Of a stretch of 64,000 bases of DNA, positions 40,650-51,600 are shown piece by piece. The notes beneath the pieces were generated by a model. It was not told where the DNA came from and ran no database searches. It saw only the letters and a program-made list of their open reading frames with translations. A program made the position numbers and the translations under genes. Every line of letters begins with the position of its first letter. The stretch's first letter is position 1. Source of the stretch: Enoplolaimus lenunculus (taxonomy: Eukaryota > Nematoda > Enoplea > Enoplida > Thoracostomopsidae). The DNA is taken from contig JASANG010003329.1 in the NCBI GenBank assembly GCA_030248215.1, positions 38,185 through 102,184 on the forward strand, in the 5' to 3' direction.

Positions 40650-42060
40650 CTATGTGTACACCCGGCTGACAACAGAGAGTCCCTCTGAACAGCGTATACT
40701 TTGTCACACTATCGCACATACAGATGCCGCTTTGTCAATACGTTATAGAAAGAACAGTTGTTTTGTAACGAGTCTGTCAGAAGGACATACGCTTATTGCA
40801 TAACACAAAGTCTGTCCGAAGGGACTCTGTTACGCATATATAGAGAGTCTGTGCGAAGGAACTCTTATTGTCAGACACTGTGTCCAAGCAGTGTCCACAC
40901 TGTCCCTACTCCGTCCGAAGGGACTACCACCATAACATACTAGATATGAATGCCCTCTGCAAAGTTCAAATATCCCAAAAACTGAAAATTTTCTGTTTAT
41001 TTTTAAAAACTGGGTATTACTAGAATTTTAGACATCCCCACGCTACATCTCTCTGCATATATTTTAAACGACCTCTTGCGGTTGAGCTAAATTTTTCCTA
41101 GAACTTTCAGCAGTATAACAAACCGTTTTAAAACACACTTACCAACCGTAGTCCAACAGATCGGCAAAGGAATAAAACTCCATACGTAAGACTCTACATC
41201 CGGACCTAAAACAAAATTCCTAATAATACCAAATTTGCTTCGGATTTTGAAACCAGTGTCTACCATACGCCAATCCAGATTTCGTAATAAATAACATTAC
41301 ATTTTTCATATTTGCGACCTATTCACAAACTGTTCGGTAACAATGCGTAAAATATCTCTATAAAGGTACATTGTTTAGTTACTCACTGTACAGAATGGCT
41401 CATTAAGTAAATAAAATTGACTTTTTTACGGGATCAAACACCAGATATAAGTAATTAAATTTAAAAAATAATTAATACAAACCCCAAAATATCTTTTAAA
41501 TATTTCTTGTTTCTTTTCTGTCTTTTTGTTTTATAATCCAGAAATGTACATGTACATATTAAAATTTGCACAAGTTAAGACAAACTTACTGTTTGTACAC
41601 AATCCAATCCATTTTGCAATTCCTTGAATCAAAGCAGGGAATCCAATAAGCATTGGTCATCATAATATATTAGTTATGAGTCATCCAAGTTAAAATGCAC
41701 GCACATTTGTAAAAAATGTCCCTCCCTTTTGCGTGCCCACGTTGTCCCTACCCACACTCTTTATACACTATCTGAGATGTCAATATGTTATTGTCTGAAC
41801 ATTTAGACAAAGAATATGCTCCAGGCCTAAATATATATTTGTCCTGACATCATTATCGGGAACTGTTATTGTCCATAGTCCCTCAGAAGGGACTCAATTT
41901 TTTGCGTTGAATGATGCGTGTGAATATGTGTGCACAGCGTGCCTTTTTAAATGTGTGCGCGTGTGCTAACGTAATGTCCTGACATCCTACAGACAACATT
42001 TATTTATCCAGAGTTCCTTCCGACAGAGTCTAGACAATCAACACAATGTTAGTACAACAA
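40650..42060. repeat. Scattered GAAGGGACT short repeats in both orientations
   Basis: The word 'agtctgtccgaagggactc' or close variants occurs about five times between 40675 and 40925. A palindromic form, 'agtccctcagaagggact', lies at about 41878, and the inverse 'gagttccttccgacagagtc' at about 42010. Spacing in the first cluster is 30-60 bp. The two clusters are 1 kb apart and may be the ends of one larger element. Confidence 0.55.
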
Positions 42061-42839
42061 TGAAACTGTACCTTGCCTCCAGCTGGTATGTGTACTTTGA
42101 TGCTGTTCCTAATGGGGTGGGTGGAACATTTATTACATCGGCGCGTGCATTTTAACGTGGATGACCCATTATTTGTTAACTGTTTTAAGACATGTTGAAA
42201 TAATAAAATACATGATTACCCCTGAAATTAAATCAAAACAAGTATATCATAAACAGTTAACCTAAGTAATATGAAATTTGGTAAGTACTTGAGGAAATTA
42301 TGGATTCCTTAACGGAATCGCACACGTCGAAAATACTGCGTTATCTTGCAGAAAAATGTTTTAGCACACTTTATCAGAATGCCCAGAACACAAAAAATGT
42401 AAGGTTCAGCTGTTACAAAAACATAAGATTGGGAATAGACTAATAAGGGCTATTTACGAATATTTCTAAAATTTGTCAAAGACTCTGAGGTATTGCCGAA
42501 ATATTTCCTTGATCTCCAAATAGCTTTCAATTATACATTGATTTAACATGCATATGAATGAAACAAAACACAAATTCTGCGTGGTTTCCTTGTGGGTGAA
42601 ACGCTAAGTTGATTAGATTCATTAAATAACAAAAGCTAGTTGAATACCAAATTATGTACCTAACGTAAAACAATTCAGTTTTCAGAATTTTCAAGTGTAA
42701 CTTTCCATTTTAAATGGTTAAACACAAATAAAACCAGCAATCAGACTTTGTTTACCAATTAGGAAAATTGAAATTCGATGGGACCTCCAAATGTAACGTA
42801 GCTGACATTAGTCAATTCGGTCGGCACTGCAGGGAACGC

Positions 42840-43080
42840 CTTCCTAAGTTTGTGGAGCCAAAACAAGCGCAAAGTCTAAGCTTCTCGCAATAAAATAGAA
42901 CGGCAGATATATCTAAATAACTTAATTAAGATAAAGCGCCATTGGTAGAAAGAAATCATTAGACTTTCCAACGCCCAAAGATATCTAAAATCACGCCACA
43001 CAAATTCACAATTATCTTCATAACCATAAAACAAGCCATACAGCATAAAATTTATGGCTTCTTGAACGGCAAAACACTCT
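42840..43080 (+). repeat. Dispersed repeat, copy 2 of 2
   Basis: It matches 36100-36340 through 'cttctcgcaataaaatagaa', 'tatctaaataacttaatta' and 'aaccataaaacaagccatac'. Downstream (43087-43330, minus strand) are overlapping open frames without recognised similarity. Confidence 0.7.
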
Positions 43081-44639
43081 TGAAGTTCACTCTGTGAATA
43101 CTAGGTAAACCAGTAAACCGTTTAAAACACCAAAATATCGCTGAATGAAACCCAGAACACTTGTAATCAACATCATATGAACCACCGAGATCATGTTCAA
43201 CTCGAGAAAGTACACAATAAGCCCTAAAAATCTTAAACTCCAAAATAGGCACAGCGCTAAGCCGTCGGGCTGCAACTCGATCCCGTATACCACTGAGCCT
43301 CCTAAGCCCCAGCGCACTGGGCTTATGTACGCGCGAACAGAAAGGTTAAGCGATAATCGGAATGAATGTAAAAAAACTATGGAATCTTTACAGATTTCCT
43401 CAAATCTATTAGTCTCACTTCTAACTAACTTTTTCTTCCTGTTTTTGAGCTTAAATTTTTCTAAGAATTCAGTGAAAAAGCTATTTTGTCTTACGATCTA
43501 AGTTTCTTACGATCTAAATTTTCAAGTTAAAAAAACTTTTTGTGTAAAAACTCAAAATAATTCATATCTTAATGTATGTCTCTTAGTTTCGAAGCAAAAT
43601 TTTCTACGATTAATTTCCAGAAATCCACAAAAACCCTCTATTTTGACTTTTTGGGGTATTCGGCTCTTTCAATTCTGAGAAACCGTTTTGAGTTTTTGCC
43701 AAAAGGGCTACTTAAGCGTACTTCAAATCAAAATCTTATTTTGTGCGGTAATGAATCCCTAGGCTTCGCCAATGCCAGTACGTAAGGAGGCCATAAATTT
43801 AAAACATACAGTCACAATTGTATTGCTTACTTTTATAAGCGTCTTTCCCACCCCAATCTGAAAGTATCATCACTAAAAACCCTTAATTTCATAAATAGTT
43901 ACTTAAGAAACACTGCTTTGATTGCATTCTACCCATCAGACATCCTCAACTACATTCTGCTAAACAATCTTTAAAGCCTGAAGGCCTGCAGAATATATAC
44001 ATATATAATACATATTATATATCTAGAAATACATTTATAATTTAATACATATTCACAGGTTAACATAGCTTCTTCATTATCACTCTCACCCGAAACAACA
44101 ACAACAACCCTTAGGATACGAATAATATACATAGATTAAAATATTTACAACACAGCACAACATCACTACAGAAAATAAACATAAAAATTTTCTGCGTATT
44201 TTAAAAATGGGGTATTATTACAATTTTAGGCATCCCCCTCTACTATATATCATTTTGTATCTCTCAAAGTGATATCAAGTTAATCGTTCGGCTACATGTT
44301 GATTTCTGACTTCCACAACTTTTACTTTACAGATTTTTAATCAACACTAGCTACAACATAGATTCTTAGAAACTAATTAGCATAATGTTCGGTGAACTTT
44401 TTGTTTGCTTCGACGCTTGTATGCTTTTATAAATCCCGCAGTTTATGAAATCGCTGTAGACACCCACTCTCATCAGGCTGGATTCGATATTAGTTATGCT
44501 TCAGGACATCAGTTCATACTGGAGCTCGCTTACGCTCTCAACAGTTACTGAAGAATTGTTCCAGCTAAAAACATAATTAAAACATTGAGCACGAGTGTTT
44601 GCTTAAGTACTCTGTGCACAAAATAAATTGTCATATATT

Positions 44640-45015
44640 TAAGAAATATCAAAAATTTAAGACAATTATGTCTTGATACGGACTTCAGATATATGTGTCT
44701 TCAATTCCCGATTTTTAATTCTGAAATATAAGACAAATATGTCTGAAACATAAGACAAATATGTCTACAGTACAAGACAAATGTTTTCCAGGGAAAGATT
44801 GCAAAATTGGGGGCTAAAGCTGAACAAAATACCGTAATTTTACAACCTAACGTCTAATTCGTAAACTTATGTTGCAGATAGCCTGAGCTAAACCCGATAT
44901 ATTTATATACACTGTTAAGAATATAAATGGAGTAACTTTTTCACATACATAAAAATCAGAAAATTAATCTTGAATATAAGACAGCTTTTTCATGAAAGGA
45001 AGAAAATTATGTCTC
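44640..45015 (+). repeat. AAGACA-rich dispersed repeat, copy 1
   Basis: It contains repeated 'ataagacaaatatgtctga' words, each nearly palindromic. They are followed by 'caacctaacgtctaattcg', 'cacatacataaaaatcag' and 'tgaaaggaagaaaattatgt'. The same order recurs at 48190-48570 in a receptor intron. Family unknown; the interval 43331-44639 to its left is AT-rich with nothing else recognised. Confidence 0.65.
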
Positions 45016-45209
45016 ATAAATTCGCAACCGCAAGCTGTGCTGTGTCGTACGCGAATTAATCACACACGATTCCGTATGGTGACAGACAGTCGCGACACGG
45101 ACGGTGCTGGACGATTCTGCATATGTGTAGCACCACCCTGCACATTGCGCACCGCGTATAATTGTGCATACATAGTTTGCGCTTGCGTTATTTTGCTCAT
45201 TGCCAACTC

Positions 45210-45390
45210 GGCCAGTGTATAAGACAAGGCCCGAACAGTACTATAAGCATATTCCTATTAGGCTGCGTAAGATTGGCCTATATAAAAGCCTTAACCTATG
45301 CCTAAGCCTAAGCAAAAAAGTTAGTCAAAAGCTTAAACTTAATCTGTTACAGTCCCGCAGGAAAACGTTTCGGCCTATTTTATAGATAGG
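45210..45390 (-). mobile_element. CTTAGG-core MITE copy
   Basis: The left terminus is GGCCAGTGTATAAGACAAGG and the right terminus TTTCGGCCTATTTTATAGAT, inverted relatives of the family ends. The core has CCTAAGCCTAAGC followed by 'aaaagcttaaacttaatctg'. It lies 270 bp upstream of the receptor start codon. Confidence 0.7.
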
Positions 45391-45661
45391 CAGTCAACTC
45401 TATGCGAGAATGCGTTACAATAGATTATTGCAGAATGCCACTAAATATAAAAATTACTAGCGGTGTTATAGATCGATAATTAAAGACCGGAATTGCCGAT
45501 GCTTGAAAAGCAAAACAGCCCTACAAATATGCACAGGAAGAAGGCGGAAAAATTTGGTTAAATATTGTCGCAACAAAAACCATATGAAAGCAAGATATTT
45601 AGCTGAACACTGACAAGCTTCACAAACTTAAATCTAAGTAAAAACAATATTAAAACTAAAA

Positions 45662-48600
45662 ATGTCTCTGAACTCGTCTTTGACGTCGTTTTTCGACATT
45701 TTGCTGTTAAACATTACAATCGGCAACTCAAGTCAAAATTGCAGTTCACAACAGTCGGTTCGCGAAATTCAAACCAATTCGACCGCTGTTGATCTACCCG
45801 GACATAGCCAATCAGATATTGTAGTGATCACATGTTCAGCGTTGAGTGCGATATTTGGAATTCCTATAAACATTGACGCTATCCGAAGACTGCGTCTTAA
45901 GTATCATTCTCATGACGTTACTGGTCGCACGAAACTACTATCAATGAGTTTAAATTTGTGTATTGCTAATATTTTAATTTTAATCTTTGATACGCTTGCG
46001 TCAAAAACCATTTGGTTTGCAACGTTCAAATGGCACGGCGGCAGTGTGATGTGTAAATTTATTCAATTTATACGCGTTCTGCCGTATTATGTATCGTCGT
46101 TGATTATGGTTTCACTATCGGTTGATATGGTTATGACAATGCGTTGGCCGTTTGCGTTCAATCAAAAGCGACTTTCTTTTTTTGTCGGTAAAAGTTTACA
46201 CATATAAACGTATATTACATCTATGTCTTGTAAGGGTAGCGTTGTACATTTTGATTGCTTTACTACCGTCCGGCGTCGACCGAAGCGTATACTTCAACAC
46301 CATGAATTACATTTTGTAATTATTTTTTCGATCGGCGGTCTCCGCACAATTATAGCGGCACCCTATTACAATTTTGATGACCGTTGACGTAAACGTTATT
46401 TTTAGGGCTATAATTGTAGATTATTGTTATATAATTCCTAAGCCTAACCGTTGAAAAGTGTACAACAAAGCCGAAGCTTATCCAAAAAAAATATAGCCTA
46501 AAATCTAAACCTACTCTTTTAAGTTGGCCATATAGTTAACAAGCACTTTAATGGAGCCGAAACAAAATTTCGATCATGGGTAAAATCCAAGTTAAATCAA
46601 GTTGTGATGCTCTGCACTCTCATTACGATTATATGACAATGTGTTTAAGCCTATTGTTCTAAACCCGTATTTGAATCGGTGATAATAAACTTTACTTAGC
46701 GTGATTAGAGTGCGTGAAATGGCTCACAGGATCAACAAAAATTTGGCACAAAATTAAGGACTCCTGGTACCCATTACCTATATACAAGTAAACATAAGAT
46801 TGAAAAGTATAAATTCCAAAGTAACGTACTGAGGTCGTAGCGATTACGGAGGCAGGGATCAAAAGAAAATTGGTTGTTTGAAAAACAAGTAACATTCCGT
46901 ATCTAAATAGAAGGGTGCACCTTCTGGACGGGTAAAATATCATTTTCATCTTACTAAAGCACTGGGCAATATTTTGCCAATATACAGCCAAATACTCTTA
47001 TTCTGTGCGAATCTAAATTGGTCAACAAAACATCTAGCAGCGGAATTGAGAAGAAATACAAAATATGCATATGGGTCTTAGGCGACTTTGGCAAAATGAC
47101 ATGGAAAAATGATATAAAATTTTTTAGTTAATTACACAGAAATTCGGTAGTTATTCGTCCTACTCTAACAACTGGTAAGCTAACAATTCAAAGCTATTTT
47201 TGTAATGTCTATGTCTGATTAGCATATATTGCATGTTGCAAATTGCTTAACTCGAATGTTTCAGGACTGAGTTGGATCATAGGTTTATTGATATCAATAC
47301 CTCAAATTGTGTTTTGGGACGAGTCTACGCCGTTTGCGGAATTTCCAGATTTTCAACAATGCGAGTTTTTGCCGAAGCATTGGGGATCCCATGTAAGCTT
47401 GCAGTGCGACGGAAACATGTTCATCAGCAGTGCCTTTTATGCAGCTAAATGGCAAACCATATAATGAAGTTTTTCAATAGAAAACTAGCTATTCCCAAAT
47501 GATCTTTATTGCTTTGACACACACGAATCATTGTGAGCATGAGGTAAATATTAAAAATACAATAAATCTTTAATAAAATTTAAATTTGAAAGTCAAAATA
47601 ATAACAACTGAAACAAACCTCGCCTTTATTTGTTGTCGAGTTAGACCAAAAATGTTGAAAGTGTGTTGCTTTTCTGAGGTTGTCAGTGTGGTTTTATAGA
47701 ATGATTCGTCATTGGGTGCGCTAATCTTTCATTGTGACATTGCTAGTGTTATCTGTGTTTGTGACCCTGAATTCAATATTCCGCATGCATGAATTTTGTG
47801 GTCTCAAATTCTAAATATAGAAGTTCCAAGGGATAGCGCAGGTGATTGAAATTACTTAATTATGCGAATCGATTTTGATTTATGTATTTTTGAGGTGGGG
47901 TAGAATCTCTGCTTGCTGTATTCTACCGCTGCAAATAACATTGGTTAACTTAGTTGTGAATTCGAATTTTCATATTGGAATTATCTTTATAGATCAGGGC
48001 TATCAGAAAGCTCGATTTCAAAGTGACCTCGTGATAATCCTTGGTCTATAGCAAATTTAGTGTCACCATTGATAAGACTATTATGACCGGCGCATTACAG
48101 ATTCCAGTTGCAGACGTATATTTCTTGAATTCTAAACCTTTGTTTCTGAAAATTCTCAGAAATATGGGTTCGAAACTTTCAGGACTTAAAGTTCTGTAAT
48201 TTAAGACTATTTCATTAAGTATAGATTAAGACAAATAGTTCTGAAACATAAGACAAATATATCTGAAATATAAGTTTAGTTTTATCTATTTTGAACACTA
48301 AGTTTAAGAAAAAATTGACACAGGACGGCGACTCCAATATAGGAAGATAAACCTCAAACAAATTCCCATTTTTACAACCTGGCATACGTCCAATACGCAT
48401 TCATAGGTTGGGGGGAGACTAAACTCAGCCCAAAATATCTTTTAAATTCGGTTACTTATCTACTACGAAGAATGAACAAAGCAAATCGTTGTCACATACA
48501 TAAAACTCTGATTTCTTGTATTTAAGACAACTATTTCTTGAAAGGAAGAAATTTCTGATTTATAAATTGGCAGAGGTACTTTACTGAATACAGAAAGTAA

Positions 48601-51600
48601 CGCTTTAAACAGTTCAGATGCGATTTTTGAGCTTTAGTCTTGAAAATATAAGTCTTGGGATTTCCAGGCAATTTTTTATGTATAAGGCTCTAGACGGGAT
48701 TACCTACATATTTGGAGAAATCGATCTAGCCAATTTTTCGATAGGATGGATTGGCCTCAAATACAGTACAATAACGCAGCTTGTATCTGAATTTGTGCAT
48801 CTCCGTTTGAATACAGTGTGATTTGATGAAACATGAATTAGTGCTTACTGTAATTTTAATCGCATGCAAAAGCAAGAAACGATATATTTTTTGAGCCATA
48901 TAAATAAATTTAATTTTGACATTGGCTAACATAAGTTTCAAAAGCTGTTTGAATCTGAGAATTTTGATAACAAGTCTTGTTTTTCAGTATCGCTTGTTAG
49001 TCGAACGTCGATATGGTATAATCCATATTATGGCAGTGTTTTGGATACCGCTTTTGATAATTTTACCGTCATATTCGTTTATGCTAGCGAGAATAATTAC
49101 CACGCGACGAAATTCAAAGGTAGTGGTCACAGCTGAATTCCATAAACTTTGTATATTTTTATTGTGGCTAGTTAATTTTCAGTTGCCTATGTTACTTAGA
49201 GAGACGTGCCATTTTTCCGTACACCAATAAGATAGTAAGCTTATCGTTTAGACCATGTTTTGCTTAGAGTTTGCCATGATCCTATGTTTCGTTATCGCGT
49301 TATCCTTACTCTGACGGTTAAGGAATACGCTAATACTGCTGTTACGTCCCTCAAAGACACATTGGTCGTTTCGGCTATATAGACGTAAACAAAATTTGGT
49401 AAAAATTTATAGCGGTAGCTTCTGCAATATTGTTCCATCGAATCAAAGTTTATGAAAACATTGGAATCTTTCTGAAGCAATTAATATAGTTTGTGGATAC
49501 TTTTAGTTCAGTGGTTTTGATCAATCTAAATGTCTCGTTAAATTTAATACTTTTTCCGCAATTATTTTAGATTTCGCTCAAACAGATGCCGAACACAACA
49601 AAAGCGTCAAGCATTCTTCGGCATTCAGTTTTGTATTTGATGCAAAGCGATCATTCTCGGCATCCGCCTCAGAAGTCATCTAAGCGTATTAATCGATTTA
49701 GTTTTGGACAAATTCCAGCAAATCATCGTCAAGATGCACCAAATATCTCCTCACAGTTCATGTCAGTTGAGTCCACTGTGGTACGTGCACAATTATTTTG
49801 CATCGAAAAATGCTTCACTTTTTGATATTTAGACACAACAGTAGGTTTGCTGGAGAACGCTAAACAGCGTTGCTTTAATGCTAAAGGAATCTAAACTATT
49901 CAGGATAAATTTTAAAAACTGAATTTATTGTATAGCCAGGCGAAGCATTTTTTCAAGGCCAAAGAAATACAAACATTAATGGATAAATTTGCAAAATTGA
50001 GTTTATATTGTAGTGATGGCTATTAAGTTTAATATGTAGGCATATAGTCAAAACAAGTGAAACTTCTTGCAAAATACATATTTTGCACTAAAACTAGTCA
50101 TAGAATACTCTGTGAGTCACTCCGTCATTTTTGGTAACAGAGGACTGACTACTCATGATGTATAATGCTATATAATTTGTCTATCTTTTTGGCAAGTTTT
50201 ATAGTTCCCGTAGGTTCATGCTTAGCACTTTACAAATTTTGGCGATACGCTTTAAAGTTTCGAACTCTACTTCATTTGGTCCTGGAGTCATTTATGCACT
50301 ACAATTATGGATAATTGTCATTTATGGACTCTCATTAGAATTTAGGGACTCTAACCGCTTATGGTGTCGTATTAGGAACATGGACTCCTATTGATTGGGA
50401 CTTAAAATGGGGACCCAGTACCAAATGCGGTATACACACACCGCCATATATAACGGTCATCGTGGTAAGTGCATATGCAAATGAAAACCATTGCAAACAA
50501 CCATCTAAACACGACCTCGCTGAGGCGATGTCGCGAACAATGGTAACTAATAGTGATGAAAATAAACTTAAAACGAAAATTTTTGAGACGGCTACGCCGC
50601 CATCTCTTTTCAAAGCACTTTTTCAACGGATACCTATGACCCTAGCTATCTAGAATCTGAATCTTTTTCTACCGCTTTATGAAGAAAATTAAAGCTTATA
50701 TAAAGCATTGGTGCAGAGGAGCAGCCCCTTTTTTTCTCCCTCTGATCCCCACGAAAAAACCTGTTTCATAAACTTTAAAGCATACTTAAGTTTGAAAGTA
50801 CATTCCTAAGTATAATTTTGCATTATCTGTCAAGTTTTTGATTCAATTTAACGGATTATTGCAACACTGGATATATGTCAGTAACGAAGGGCGGTGGAGG
50901 GCGGGTTAAAAATAAATAACAGTCCGTAACCGAATAACAGGGGGAACCCTCTGGAGAGGCCATAGGCCAAATAAATATCAGTCCCGCACCCTCTTATTCG
51001 GATTACTACAGCACTTATATATAATATATAATATATAGATATATATGACATAATAACGTCACATCACTGTAGCACACTCGGTTAGCGACTTTGATTCGGC
51101 AGTTAGTTGGGCCGGGTTCAACTGCTGCTTGTAGCTTCATTTTTTTTGAAACTATGTTCAGCCCCAGCTTGAAATATGTAATTTAAACCAACAAGGCTGC
51201 GAAAATTTTTCAAGAGCCATACGTTTATCTGAAGCTACTCAGTTACAAATAACAAAATGAAAAAACTTCATTTTTTACAAATGCAACAGTAAAATATATA
51301 TTCCGGTTTGCAGTGAAATACAAAATGTGCAGTTTTTGCGGTTATGCAATCACATGGTCTTAATTTTAGCTTTTAAGTACAGCGGCTTCCACAACAGAAA
51401 ACTTAATCTTAATCATTTTCATGTTCACGCCTCGACCGGCACGGAATAATTTAATAATTTTTACGTGTACGGTATATATAAAAACAGCCGATGCAGTTTT
51501 AAATTTGGACGAAATCTCGGTAGAATACAACATAAATTTCAATAAAAACTTTTGACAAAAATGCATGTCCAGTAGCCGATTCGTTTTCAGGTGTGTTGAT

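Noticed and set aside
43087-43330. Overlapping minus-strand frames with a tRNA-like GGAGGCTCAGTGGTATACGG
   Set aside because: A box B at the right distance is missing and the frames have no known similarity; treated as repeat remnant.
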